This document shows, one piece after another, positions 49,980 through 61,901 of a DNA stretch of 64,000 bases. How positions within the stretch are numbered: position 1 is the first letter of the stretch; each line of letters begins with the position of its first letter. The stretch spans positions 1 through 64,000 of the forward strand of contig CM033120.1 of assembly GCA_019321725.1 (NCBI GenBank), in the 5' to 3' direction. The stretch is from Paulownia fortunei (taxonomy: Eukaryota > Streptophyta > Magnoliopsida > Lamiales > Paulowniaceae). Under the pieces are notes generated by a model, which saw only the letters and a program-made list of their open reading frames with translations, ran no database searches and was not told the DNA's origin. The translations under genes were made by a program, and so were the position numbers.

Positions 49980-50704
49980 GTGAGTCTATACTCTTAGATC
50001 TGAATGGCCCTCTTCGTCTATCTTAGTTCTTCGCGTAGTTTCATATATCATGAAGTGAAGCTTTTCCGAATCGAATTTCATAGTTCTGATTTTGTGTAAA
50101 ATCCTAAATAAATTGCGCCTTGGAGTTAGAAAATTTGAAGTGGTTGTATCTGTGTGATATTGTTCTTCGAGAATTTATGAACTAGTCTATTACCCATATC
50201 TAATTTTTTCGATTTATTGAGCAATAGAACATCCATAAAAAAGATTTATACTAATCATAAAAACATGAGTAGTAATTCACATCTCAGATCGATACTCAAT
50301 GATACAGTGGAAAAAGATAGACGCCTTATGGCGATAGGACCTTATTCGAATGGGTAAGACCATAATTATTGATATTAAATTATAACTTTGAGCCATACAT
50401 GGCGTGTATTTGCCGATTGTTTGATGAACCTTTTTATGCTGAGAGAGAGAGAGAGAGAGGTGACGGCATGAAAGGGTTATGGATGGGAGGTTAAATCCAG
50501 TGAGGTTTCTGCTATAAGTTATTAGGTCCAGATTGCACATGGATGACATTTTTCTGGTTTACCTGTTTATTGGGATTATTGTGCCTGCTATTCATGACTG
50601 AAATACCTTTTGTGATAGACATCAATATTCTTGTAACTAACATTAGTTCCATTCATATGGTTATATTGTTGATCGAGTTTTAATCTTTTTTTTTGTACAA
50701 ACAG
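49980..50704 (+). other. TIF3A1: 5'-UTR intron of the eIF3a gene
   Basis: The G+C-richer leader (AGAAGCAGGGCTCC ... GGCATCTTCTCCGCT) ends at 49,979, followed by GTGAGT. The acceptor TTTGTACAAACAG ends at 50,704, and the start codon is at 50,734. The intron is T-rich and contains a short GA run near 50,440. The leader exon itself is about 49,905-49,979. Confidence 0.65.
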
Positions 50705-50733
50705 TTGAATTATCTTCCCATTGGATTTTTGAG

Positions 50734-53700
50734 ATGGCGACTTTTGCCAGACCTGAGAATGCTTTGAAGCGAGCTGAAGGTAAGTTACAACTAAGCTGTT
50801 GCTTGTTTTGTTACTCGAACAATCGGTGCAATATGTGTTCAATTCTTTTTCCTGTTTTGTCTCTACAATTGTGCTCCTGCCCTTTTACCACATTTTGAAC
50901 TCTGTGCTGGCGAGGACTGTGCAAATATTCATCCATGGCATAGAAATTAATTTGTATTGTTTTCTAAGTTGAAGTTTATAAAATAGTCATCAACACTATA
51001 TGTTAATTTTCTTTTGACAAGATACTTATGATTCACACTTGGCAATTCCATGATGCCACATGTCGGAACAATCAGAGTAGCCTTTAATTTTTATTTTTTT
51101 TTGAAAAAATAGTCTTCTTAGGAAGTGAACGCCCGTCTATTTGTTTTTTCTTTTTGCTGGGTGTTCCCTTACAAGGGGTGGAAGGAATACGAAAGTTGCT
51201 TGTGCAAAAAAGCCAGACCTTTTCTTCTGATACTCAAGAGCTCCTAGTAACCTGTTTCTTTTCTTTTCTTTTTTTTTTTGTTTGTTTCTTAAATATCCCT
51301 TAAGTCTAACAATCAGAGCTGGATAAGCAAAAGAGCTGCACTTTGTGAATATTCTCGACTGAATCATCTAACACTGTATCATGAGTTCATCATCTTCTTA
51401 TTTTGTGTAATGACAGTATTATATTTTTCTGTCTGTTCGCATTTTTTATATGTACATGTGCTGATGCAGAGTTGATCAATGTTGGACAAAAGCAAGAAGC
51501 CCTTGAGGCTCTTCATAGTTTTATTACCTCAAGGAGGTATAGAGCTTGGACAAGAACACATGAGAGGATAATGTTCAAGTATGTGGAGCTGTGTGTCGAC
51601 ATGAGGAGGGGAAGGCACGCTAAGGATGGTCTTATCCAGTACCGTGGTATCTGCCAACAGGTTAACATTACCTCACTAGAGGAGGTGATAAAGCATTTCA
51701 TGCAGCTGGCCACTGAGAAAGCTGAGCTTGCCCGTAATCAGGCACAGGCCTTGGAAGAGGCTCTGGATATAGATGACTTAGAAGCTGATAAAAGGCCTGA
51801 AGATCTGATGTTGAGCTATGTTAGTGGGGAGAAAGGAAAAGACAGATCTGATCGCGAGCTTGTCACACCGTGGTTTAAGTTCTTGTGGGAGACGTACAGA
51901 ACAGTTTTGGAAATTTTACGCAACAACTCAAGATTGGAAGCCCTGTATGCGGTAAGTTTTCTTCCTTCTATTTATATTCAGTTTGGTTCATGATGAGCTG
52001 CCTCTGAAGTATAACTGCACTTGTATTTATAATTGGATCTCTGTCTATTTTTATTAACTTTTTCTTGTGAAGAGTCCTGAAGCAATTTGTCCAGCATCAC
52101 GACACTTTAATTTCTTCTTTGAACAAAAATGTTAATACAACAAATTGATTTATGTGCAAGTTCAGTTGGACTCTATAGGACAATGGACTCTATATATTTT
52201 ACTAGGTGACCATGATTGTACTTGTTTTTTCTCTGGTCTGTTTCTTTCTCCTGTTTGAAACTACATAAATAGATTTTTAATTAATTTTTTCAATTGCTCG
52301 ACCCAGATATATCTAGACCTGTAGTATAGGGGAAAACATGTTTGCTTTAACGGTATGGATCTTTCATGGTCAATTATCACTTAATTTTTAGTCCACATTT
52401 TACATTTAATTTTTTTATATAAGTGTGCAATCCTGTCATGCTACAGACCGGAATAGTATTTGTTCAAGGCTAGAGTTATAAAGTTTCAAATAATTTGAAG
52501 ATAGCATGGTTTCAATTATGTATCCTCACCTAGTGATCTGGTGAATATCTACATGGGCATGAATACTAGTGCATATCCTGATGGGTATATGTTAAACTCT
52601 TCTGTCATTTAATCTTTATTATGCTTTCAGGAATAGGTCTCATTATTCTCTGGGGGAACCACATTTGTTCTGTGTGGGATTTTCGTCCTCAAAATATTGT
52701 CTAGTTCCATGATCCTGTGTTTTTTTTTTTTAAAGGATCATTTGGTGCTTTCTTACATCTGAATGATGTTATTTATCAGTTATTTTGCTCTTGTTCTTTT
52801 ATTATTATCAGTTGAAAACTTTCAAGATCTTATTGATTGGGTTATAAAAGCTTTTATTTCGTCAACTTCAAGGAAATTTCTATTTTTGGCAATTTACATT
52901 TGAATGGGGATTTATTGAGCTTCTAATCTTAAATGTTCAGATGACTGCACATCGTGCCTTCCAATTCTGCAAGCAATACAAACGAACTACAGAATTTCGG
53001 AGATTGTGTGAAATAATTAGGAATCACCTTGCAAACCTTAACAAGTATAGGGACCAACGAGATAGGCCAGATCTTGCTGCTCCTGAAAGCCTGCAGTTGT
53101 ATCTCGACACCAGATTTGAGCAACTGAAAGTTGCTACTGAACTTGATCTTTGGCAGGTTTGTGGAGTTCTCTGTTCTTGTGCTCACAGTTGCACACGAGT
53201 GATATGTTATTAATAACCAATGTGAGAGACTTTTGATTTTCTCTATGTTATTGCCTTTGCTGCTTTTTGTTTTGCAGGAGGCCTTTCGTTCGATCGAGGA
53301 TATACATGGATTGATGTGCATGGTTAAAAAAACACCTAAACCTTCCTTGATGGTGGTTTACTATTCTAAGCTTTCCGAAATATTCTGGATGTCATCCAGC
53401 CATCTTTATCATGCTTATGCATGGCTTAAGCTTTTCTCACTTCAGAAAAGCTTTAATAAGAACCTAAATCAGAAGGATTTGCAGTTGATAGCATCATCGG
53501 TTGTTTTAGCTGCACTGTCAGTACCCCCTTATGATCGCTCATATGGCGCATCTCATTTGGAGCTTGAAAATGAGAAAGAACGGAGTTTCAGAGTGGCCAA
53601 CCTTATTGCGTTTGATGTTGAATCCAAACCTGAGAACAGAGAAGTGGTAATATAGGTCTTGACTGAATCTTTTGCTTCATGGTATCATTTTAATTGGTTG

Positions 53701-56700
53701 ATTTTGTAACTGGTCTGTTTTATTTGTTTCAGCTTTCGAGGTCATCACTTCTCTTGGATTTGGTAAGCAAAACTTTCAGTTGATTTCACATCATTTGATT
53801 TGGTCCTCCTATGATTCACAGGAATCCTTTTAAATTCAAGAATCTCACTCAATCAGCTTTATTGACGAGGAAGAGACAGTCTTGCCTTCCTGGATTAATT
53901 GATTTGCATTGGTTATTTCTTTTTTATGCCGGTTCATTCTTAATTTTTTTTCTTTGGCCTTTGTTTAGGTGGCCAAAGGTGTAATGAACTGTGTAACTCA
54001 GGAAGTGAAGGATCTTTACCATATTTTGGAACATGAATTTCTCCCTTTAGACCTGGCACTGAAAGTACAGCCCTTCTTAACAAAAATTTCTAAGCTTGGA
54101 GGTAAACTTGCTTCTGCTTCTTCTGTTCCAGAAGTACAGCTGTCTCAGTATGTTCCTTCTCTGGAGAAGCTTGCTGCTCTTAGGTTGCTGCAACGGGTAT
54201 GTTTTACCACCAGTTGTCATGCTGCTCCTTATGCAATACTTAGGCCTTACAGTGTTGGTAATTCGACATGATGCTACTTGTCTTTATACATGCTATATAT
54301 CCAGGTCTCACAGGTGTATCAGACTATGAATATTGACAATCTATCAAGGATAATTCCTTTCTTTGATTTTCCAATTGTTGAGAAGATCTCTGTGGATGCA
54401 GTCAAGCATAATTTCTTAGCTATGAAAGTGGATTACAGAAAGGGGGCAATTTTCTTTGGTAATAAGGTAACCATTTTATTGTTCATTCTTATATATTTTC
54501 CAGCAAACACTGGCCTCTGATCCAATGAATGGCCTTTGATCCAATGAATGATTGTCAACTTGCTGAATCACTCTTGATATAAGGTGTTGCCGAATTTACT
54601 TATTTTATGGTACTCCTTTTTGTCCCAAACTAAATGCTCCTTTCCCTTTTCGGAATGTCTCCTATTTCCTAGAAAGCCAAATTTCTTTCTTAAACTATCC
54701 TGTCAGTCTGGGTAAATATGCCACCCCACTAATGACCAACAACCACTTGAAGATACCCGAACTTTCATTTTGTCAACTTTCACGTAGAACTCCCTGCCAA
54801 CTCCAAATGGGACAATCTAATTAGGAGTGGGAGTATTTATATTGGCTGAGGATGTAACCTATGTAGATTCCGTGTTACATTTATGAGGATGGTAGAAAGC
54901 TTATCCTCTAAAAGGATATATTGAGCCTTTTAAATCTCTTTTAGAAATGTGGTTATGTAAGGCTGCTATGTGCAATTTGTTCTAGATAATTTATGCCTCT
55001 TTGGGGCTGGACTGGATTGACATTTGGCAAATTTTCATATTTTAGTTCCTTGTGTTTTTCCTTTGTAATCTGGGAATCCATTGAATGACTTATATTATGG
55101 TCCACTAAGTTATATAATGAATTTTTTTCACCTCAGAGTCTTGAATCAGAAGGTCTACGGGATCACCTGTCCACATTTGCTGAATCCCTTAGCAAAGCAA
55201 GGGTCATGATCTACCCTGATGTAAAGAGAATCTCAAAATTAGGGGAAACACTTTCAGATTTAGTGGAAGTGGTTGAAAAAGAACACAAGCGACTTCTTGC
55301 ACGCAAGTCAATAATTGAAAAGCGCAAAGAAGAACAAGAACGTCAGCTTTTGGAGATGGTATGCCATGTTTCGCTTGGATAAGATGATGGCTTCTGTTGC
55401 ATTTGTTAATTGTAATTATTACTTGAAAGGGGATAAGATATCTAATTTAGTAATATTGGCTTGTGAATTCTCAAGGAACGAGAGGAGGAGGCGAAGAGGC
55501 TAAAATTACAGAAAATAACTGAAGAGGCAGAACAGAGAAGGCTTGCCACTGAATTTGAGCAAATGAAGAATCAAAGAATTCTCAGGGAAATAGAAGAGCG
55601 TGAGCTTGAGGAAGCTCAAGCTTTGCTGCAAGAAGCTGAAAAACGCAGTAAGAAGAAAGGGAAGAAACCAGTCTTAGAGGGGGTGCGTTGACTGATACCC
55701 ACAGTCAGATTTCTTGATCTTTTGCTAAACTTGGTTAATTGAATTAATAACTGTAATTTGGATTCAGGAAAAGATAACTAAGCAGACGCTGATGGAGCTA
55801 GCTCTTAGCGAGCAGCTCAGGGAGAAGCAAGAAATGGAGAAAAAATTACTGAAGCTTGCCAAGACTATGGATTACTTGGAGAGGGCAAAAAGAGAAGAGG
55901 CAGCCCCACTTATTGAAGCCGCATTCCAACAGCGTTTAGCAGAAGAAGAGGCTCTACATGAACTTGAGCAGCAGGTCTGAATTTGTGATCTTGTTTTGGG
56001 CTGGAAACTTCATTTATAACTTGTCCTTTTTGCAGGGAGATTTTCTTCTTCTATATAGCTATCGTTTATATTGCTACAATGAATTTTGGCTAGTTGTATG
56101 ACTGCGTGTTTACTTATAATTGACCAGTATATTTTTTTGTCTTGATACAGCAAGAGATTGATGTAAGCAGGCAACGACATGCTGGAGACCTAGAGGAAAA
56201 AAGGAGGCTGGGGCGGATGTTGGAGAACAAGGTTTTCTACTTTACATTTATTTAATTAATAATTAGATTTCTTTCCAAGAGAATGCCAGTCTTCAAGTTA
56301 CCTAGCTCATCCAGATAGTTGTGGCTTCTGAGAGAACACCGTTATATTAGTTGGATGTAGATGAAGGTTTATAGCTACTTGTGTTAATTGTTTTTGGAAA
56401 TATGACTGGTCAGTGACCTGACAAAAGATTTTGAAATTGGGGTTCTGCCGACCATCCAAATCTTAGCGTTTAGTTAAGTTGCACACTGAATTACCACTCG
56501 CTTCTTGGCTTATCTTTGCCATAGAAGGTTGAAATAAAAAATGAACTGCTGAATGAAGCTATCAATGAACATATTCCATCTCTAAGGGGGTGCTTTTACA
56601 TTTTTGAATTTTATTCTTTTGATTCATTTGAGGACTCATTATTTATGCAATTGCTAATGTTGAACACCTATTTGTTTCATCTCTTTCTTAGATGCATGCT

Positions 56701-58183
56701 GGGCTGCTAATATTAGCTGGAATATTTTGTTGGTTTTGTGCAGAAAATTTTCCAAGAAAGAGTGCTGAGTCGTAGGAGAGCTGAATATGACAGGCTTAAG
56801 GAGGAGAGAGCAGAGAGAATCAACCAAATTATCCAGTCACGGAAACAGGAACGGGAGGCTAAGAGGAAAATGATATGTTTACTGAGATCTGAAGAGGAGA
56901 GGCAGAAAAGATTGCGTGAAGAGGAGGAAGCACAGAAGCTTGAAGGTAGTTCCCCGTTTTAATTTCAAATTACGCATTATGTTCCATTTTTTTGGGGTTA
57001 TTTAGACATCAAGAATACTTTTACTTATGTTCTGAGGGCATGTGCTGGTAGTTCCGGAATTCCCCTTAAAGCTGAACGTGGCATTTGGTTTTATGATCAT
57101 ACCTTAATCATTATCACAAAACATGTTTTATATGTGAGCTAATCGCTTCGATAAGAATGTCAATCATCAGGTCTTGTAGTGTGACCATTATCAGTCTTGC
57201 ATATCTCGTGTCCTTTGAACTTTTTCGTTACTGATCCCGGCTATTTCAAAGTATGTGGTGATGAATTTGATTTACTCTAGTCCAACATGGAGTTGCTTTT
57301 TGTCTATTTTGGATTGTATTTTGTTCTCAATGCTGTTTCTGGTTGAAGATAGGTAAATTTTCTGGTTCATTCGTTCACTAATTCTTTTCCTTCCTCTTTT
57401 CTTTTTTTTTTCTTGGTTTCTAAAGGTAATAACAGCTCAGTTCATTCTCTTTTCATTTTTTTTTTTTTTTTTTTTTTTGTTTGGGAGGGGGGGGGGTGAC
57501 TCTAGGTTTGTGCGTGGGGCCACACAGCAATGTCACTTTTTTTCTCTCTGCCCCTAAACTAGCTATGCTTTTATATGACATTTTTGGCTGTGGTCTTTCT
57601 TTGCCCTCAGCTTTGTCTATGTGCACATTAAAGTGTAAAGTATTTGGGCGAAAATTTAATATGACTTTAAAACAGATTGTATATTGGATGATTTGTTGTG
57701 TTATGATGTAATGCTTACCTTGGTTTACTGGATTTTGCAGAGATGGAGAGGCGAAAGAAAGAGGAAGCTGAGCGAAAGGCCAAGCTGGATGAAATTGCTG
57801 AAAAGCAGAGGCAGCGGGAGAGGGAGTTAGAGGAAAAAGAGAGGCAGTGGAGGGATGAGGTCTTGGGGAGATCAGCTGCGGTGCCCTCTAGGACTGAGCC
57901 GTCTGCCGTGACACAGCCTGTGGAGGTAGCACCTGCCACTTCAGCTGCAGTTGCAGCTGTACCATCGGGTGGGAAGTACGTGCCCAGGTTTAAAAGAATG
58001 ACTGCTGAGGGTGGGGGCCAGGCCCCACCTCCTGAAACTGACAAGTGGTCTGGTGTCAGCAGGATGGAAGATCGAACACCACAACTAAGTGACCGGTGGC
58101 GGGATGATCGTAGACCTGCCTATGGTGCTGGCGTCCCAAGGTCCACTTGGCATTCCTCTAGGGAACGGGAACGGGGACGTTAA
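50734..58183 (+). CDS. TIF3A1: Eukaryotic translation initiation factor 3 subunit A (eIF3a)
   Basis: Thirteen coding exons: 50,734-50,779; 51,470-51,951; 52,941-53,156; 53,278-53,646; 53,733-53,762; 53,969-54,196; 54,305-54,466; 55,137-55,358; 55,476-55,682; 55,768-55,974; 56,151-56,231; 56,744-56,945; 57,741-58,183. All junctions are GT-AG and keep the frame, giving 964 aa, close to other plant eIF3a proteins. The product is the large scaffold of the cytoplasmic eIF3 complex, which binds the 40S ribosome and promotes mRNA recruitment and scanning. It starts [20 protein letters not shown]. Residues to about 300 are helical ([57 protein letters not shown]). A PCI domain lies at about 330-510 (ending [12 protein letters not shown]). 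From about 540 to 865 the chain is a long charged coiled coil rich in E, K and R ([35 protein letters not shown]). The tail has A/P-rich text, KYVPRFKRM and a final SSRERERGR. The start is the first in-frame ATG after the leader acceptor. Confidence 0.97.
53733..53762 (+). other. TIF3A1: 30-nt micro-exon of eIF3a
   Basis: This exon encodes only [10 protein letters not shown], between TTTGTTTCAG and GTAAGC. Including it keeps the frame from ...ENREV to VAKGVMNCV..., and the peptide fits the known continuity of plant eIF3a here. Exons of this size are easily missed by automated annotation. Confidence 0.9.
54512..54549. repeat. 19-bp tandem duplication in an eIF3a intron
   Basis: GGCCTCTGATCCAATGAAT is followed directly by GGCCTTTGATCCAATGAAT, with one difference. 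It lies shortly after the donor at 54,467. Confidence 0.95.
54611..54835. mobile_element. Stowaway-like MITE in eIF3a intron
   Basis: The left end TACTCCTTTTTGTCCCAAAC and the right end TGGGACAATCTAATTAGGAGTGGGAGTA, read in reverse, share the Stowaway pattern TACTCC...GTCCCA. Size, about 225 bp, and terminal TA fit. It lies in the intron 54,467-55,136 and has no coding capacity. Confidence 0.7.
57458..57479. repeat. Poly-T tract in last eIF3a intron
   Basis: A run of about 22 T followed by GTTTGGGAGGGGGGGGG lies in the 795-bp intron before the final exon. It is a homopolymer tract prone to length error. Confidence 0.9.
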
Positions 58184-60340
58184 GTTTGTGATGTACTCTG
58201 GCGTGCATCTTGAGATTTTGATGGAGTGCCCTTTAGATGTGTCCTGAGAGGCTCTGTGGTAGCATGCTTGTTTGTGGCTGAGTACTTGGGAAATGTTTCT
58301 TTTTCCCTTGTTAAACATAATTATTTTGCTTTCAACTTTTGAATCTTAAGTTCTAGATAGCTTGGAAATATGCCGGGACCCATTTAGTTCTGAATTTTGA
58401 GACGCTTGAAAGACGTGTAATTGTGTTTATTGCTATATTGCCCAAAAAACTTTTGATCCTGCTATTTCGTTTTTTGGCTGTCTGAGAAAGCATTGAGTTG
58501 ATTTGTTACTGTTCAGATGAATCAATTTATGCGCTCTTACACCTGAAAATCAGTACGCAGTGTCATTAGTGCAGTCACTGGTCATCAGAATAATCTTTCT
58601 GAATTAGTTCTAGTAATTCATTAATCGATTTATATTCTCCAAAGTTTCTGGCAACAGATTGTTTTAGACGTAACAGTGAGCAGGATCTCAATAGACCAGC
58701 GGCTGTTTGTGGCCAAGTTCCTAAATTTAGCTCCTGAAGTTCCAAAGAGATAAATCAGCTATGGTTTGATATGAAATGATTAGAAGGTTAAATAGAGATT
58801 TTTTTTCTACTCCACCCGAGTGTCGGCCACTGCCTAAATGGGGGTCTCCTCCGCACCACTGCCATTGCCACCTGCACGGCCACTACTAACCCATCAACCT
58901 GATCGGCATAGAAACCATCCACCAGCTATACAGCCCAGAATCCATAACCCCAATGTCTAACTTATTCAAAACCTTTAGTACAATTCACCCCAAAAAGTTA
59001 GCTTTTGCCCAAATGTTATAAACCCCCAATGTTTGTAACATGTTATAAACCCCCAATGTTTGTAACATGTTATAAACTTTTGAATAGAACTAGTTATTAA
59101 GGGAAGAGTGGAGACTTTTGAATAGAACTAGTTATTAAGGGAAGAGTGGAGAGTGTCCAAAAGGTTATAAACTCCATGATGAAGTTCGGGCTTTCAATTT
59201 GAATTGAAACAGGTCCTATACATTGCAAACAAGGCCATGATATAATTTTAATCCATTCTAGGATCTTAGTAATTCCAGCAGTAATCAACTATGGTTCTTG
59301 TCTTCTTCTCTCTTTCCATTGCCTCTCGCTTCACCTTACCTTCTCCAGTACTTGTAGCTCCCCTTCCCAAATTGGGTTAAGCTTTTTTAACTAGGTAGTG
59401 ATAATAAATTAATTTAAAATTTCCCCCTCCTTTAGAAATCATTGGTAAAGCAGACCTTAAATGGTGTATTTGTCTTGTGAAATAGTTCATTGAGAAGAAA
59501 CTACCTTACTTTGTATAAAAAAAATAAAATAAAATGCATCTACTATTTTGACTTCAGCTGGTCTTATTGAGGCTGACAAGCCGGGGTTTCTTTTTCTTTG
59601 GATTTACCAATCTTGCAAAACTGTTACTTTAATTGAAGATGAGATATTAATTGAAAAAGTACAATATTAGAAAATTAAATTCTCATTTAAAAACATTGCA
59701 AAAGTTAAATAGAAGTCTTAAATTTAGGAGAGAGAGAGAGAGAGCAATAAATATGTGTCAGTTGAGTTGAAAATGTCCATTTGATATATTTTCGTAAAAA
59801 CTTACTTGAGTTTTCTTATTTCCAATCCTACATTTCAACTTAAAAACAGCTGGAGTTTTTGAAGTAGTTCTAACCATCCGTACATAATTTTTCATAAGTT
59901 CAAAAACATCTAAAAAAGGACTCGAAAAATAAAGACATACATTTTAAAAATGGATGTGTAAATTATGAGAGACTGGAATCTTCTAAGAAATAGAAGAGAG
60001 TAATAATTTAACTAGTAAAACAAATGAAGCTTAGATTAGAGTGCAAGTTTGGGAGAGTCAAAACTAACATATGCATAAAAAAGTAGTAAGTTGGGAGGTT
60101 GACGCAGAAAGCCCACCTTACATTAAATCAAACGGGTTTTCTTGAAATTTGGTCTAAGATTTGTCCTTTTTTACTTTGTCGTATAGTTTTTAGGGTCATG
60201 TATTAACACTTAACAGTGGGTGGTGGTGGTAAAATTCACCTTCTCACCTCTTGTCCAGCTGTCTATTAAAGTGATCTAAGTACTTTTTAATATTCACCAC
60301 CATCTCTTTATTACTGCTACTGGTTGGCTTGATTATCATT
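58184..60340. other. eIF3a 3' UTR and intergenic DNA
   Basis: The first 250-300 bp are probably the eIF3a 3' UTR (T-rich with TGTAATTGTG near 58,415); no definite poly(A) signal is chosen. Beyond it are short tandem duplications near 59.0 kb, a short GA run at about 59,730, and A+T-rich DNA. No gene is recognised on either strand. Confidence 0.5.
59013..59151. repeat. Two adjoining tandem duplications (27 bp and 38 bp)
   Basis: A 27-bp unit starting ATGTTATAAACCCCCAATGT occurs at 59,013 and 59,040, with a third partial copy at 59,067. It merges into a 38-bp unit starting ACTTTTGAATAGAACTAGTT at 59,076 and 59,114. Copies are identical or nearly so, so both are recent slippage or template-switch events at one point. 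Confidence 0.95.
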
Positions 60341-60352
60341 ACTCCATTTCTT

Positions 60353-60361
60353 TCTTTATAT
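60353..60361 (+). promoter_or_regulatory. Possible TATA box of the FLA gene
   Basis: TCTTTATAT lies about 60-90 bp before the pyrimidine-rich text at 60,420-60,441 that looks like a leader. It is chosen on position only. Confidence 0.3.
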
Positions 60362-60449
60362 GGGGGTGGAGTAGTACTTCCCCAGCTCAAAAAATTGCTG
60401 TGCCTGCACTGCATTGCATTCCCCTTTTCTTTTTTTCTCTCTGGGCCAG

Positions 60450-60992
60450 GTGAGTTTTCTCTGCATTCCATTCCTCCGTCCTTGTGCAGATTCAAGATTG
60501 TTTCTTCTTCCAAACATGTAATTAGTCCTTCTTCTTAGTTTGAGTTATTATATATGAGTGGTGTGGTGGAATATAATTTTCTTCTACTTATGTTTTGAGT
60601 TAATTTATCCAGATCTGGTTTCCTTCTTTACCAAATTATATGCGTCTATGACTTGTTTCACCTTTTTAATTGTAAAGGTAGTGTCTTTTATAGATCTGAT
60701 CCCAGAGCAGCATTTTTGAGAGGCAATTGATCACATGCATGTTTTTCCAGCCATTCCATTATTATTTTTCTGTAAATTGATGAGCTTGTCAAGATCTGGT
60801 ATTTTAGCTCTCTTCTTTTAGGATTTTGGAACTTTTGGAGCTGGTTGGTTCAGCTTCAAAGCATAATTCCTCTCACTTAATGTATAGCCTGATTAAGATT
60901 TTAAATGGATCCGCGAATACCATGTGTGTTTTCTGAATCAAATTTTTGTGCCCTTATATAATTGCTCTCATTAGATCTAATGCATGTGTCAT

Positions 60993-61044
<52 letters not shown>

Positions 61045-61049
61045 TGCAG
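60450..61049 (+). other. Possible 5'-UTR intron of the FLA gene
   Basis: CTGGGCCAG is followed by GTGAGT at 60,450, and TATATGCTGCAG ends at 61,049, 54 bp before the start codon. The enclosed DNA is T-rich and intron-like. A later acceptor, TTGACAG ending at about 61,075, is an alternative. Without transcripts this remains a proposal. Confidence 0.4.
60995..61042. repeat. (TA)n microsatellite, ~24 dinucleotides
   Basis: A perfect TA run between CATTAC and TGCTGCAG, about 60-110 bp before the FLA start codon. If the proposed leader intron is real, the run lies directly against its acceptor. Confidence 0.97.
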
Positions 61050-61103
61050 AAGCTTCAACTGTTTTCACTTGACAGATATCAGAGGCCAGCTAGACTTAAT
61101 TAA

Positions 61104-61901
61104 ATGGTGATGAAAAGGGAAATGATGGAATTCATGAAAATGAATTTTATGGTGTGTGGTACACTGCTGCTGCTCTGTTTTGCATCAGCAAATGCACAAA
61201 GTAGTGTGGCAGCACCGAGCTCAAGTCCAACGCCAGCACCCGCACCAGCTCCAGAATATGTGAACCTCACTGATTTGCTGTCGGTGGCTGGGCCATTCCA
61301 CACTTTCCTCAACTATCTTGAGTCCACCAAAGTCATTGAGACTTTCCAAAACCAAGCCAACAGCACTGATGAAGGAATCACCATCTTTGTGCCCAAAGAC
61401 GAAGCCTTTTCATCATTGAAGAAGCAGTCTCTCTCCAATCTGACGCAGGACCAGCTCAAGTCTCTCTGCCTTTTCCATGCCTTGCCGCATTACTACACTC
61501 TGTCAGATTTCAAGAATCTCAGCCAGCAAAATCCCATTCCTACCTTTGCTGGCGGCCCTTTTGCTTTGAATTTTACGGACAACTCTGGAACGATTCGTCT
61601 TGATTCGGGATGGACTAAAACCAAAGTCATCAGTGCAGTGCACGCCGCTGATCCGGTTGCAATTTATGAGACTGATAAAGTTCTGCTGCCTGAAGCAATC
61701 TTTGGCACTGACATACCACCAACCCCAGCTCCGGCTCCAGCTCCTGAAATTGCGCCTGCAGCTGATACTCCAGCTGATAGAGGGGGAAGTGATTCCTCAT
61801 CCCCGACTTCTTCACCTTCATCTTCTCAGAGGATTTCGAATTTGGGTGTCTTGAGCCATCTCATGTCGGCAATTGTTGGTGGGGTAATATTGTTCTGGTG
61901 A
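61104..61901 (+). CDS. FLA7: Fasciclin-like arabinogalactan protein, FLA7-type
   Basis: A single-exon frame of 265 aa. FLAs are secreted, heavily O-glycosylated proteins held at the outer face of the plasma membrane and in the wall by a GPI anchor, with roles in cell adhesion and wall architecture. A hydrophobic signal peptide (about residues 14-32, CGTLLLLCFASANA then Q) is followed by an arabinogalactan glycomodule (SPTPAPAPAPE, 41-51). One fasciclin domain covers about 53-200, with the H1-type motif ITIFVPKDEAF (92-102), the FHALPHYY motif (124-131) and the H2-type VAIYETDKVLLPEAIFG (185-201). A second glycomodule (PPTPAPAPAPEIAPA, 205-219) and an S/T/P-rich stretch lead to a hydrophobic tail (247-265) ending GGVILFW, which suits GPI-anchor addition. 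Possible N-glycosylation sites are at N54, N86, N112, N138 and N156. Similarity to Arabidopsis FLA7 is strong (VNLT-LLSVAGPFHTFL, ETFQNQAN). In-frame Met codons at 3, 7, 8, 11, 13 and 16 make the exact start uncertain; the first is used. Confidence 0.94.
   Translation: MVMKREMMEFMKMNFMVCGTLLLLCFASANAQSSVAAPSSSPTPAPAPAPEYVNLTDLLSVAGPFHTFLNYLESTKVIETFQNQANSTDEGITIFVPKDEAFSSLKKQSLSNLTQDQLKSLCLFHALPHYYTLSDFKNLSQQNPIPTFAGGPFALNFTDNSGTIRLDSGWTKTKVISAVHAADPVAIYETDKVLLPEAIFGTDIPPTPAPAPAPEIAPAADTPADRGGSDSSSPTSSPSSSQRISNLGVLSHLMSAIVGGVILFW

Noticed and set aside
57715..58044. Minus-strand 109-codon frame opposite the last eIF3a exon
   Set aside because: Shadow of the strongly supported plus-strand eIF3a coding sequence.
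60244..60538. Overlapping frames in the FLA promoter/leader region
   Set aside because: Opposite-strand, low-complexity frames in non-coding context without domains.
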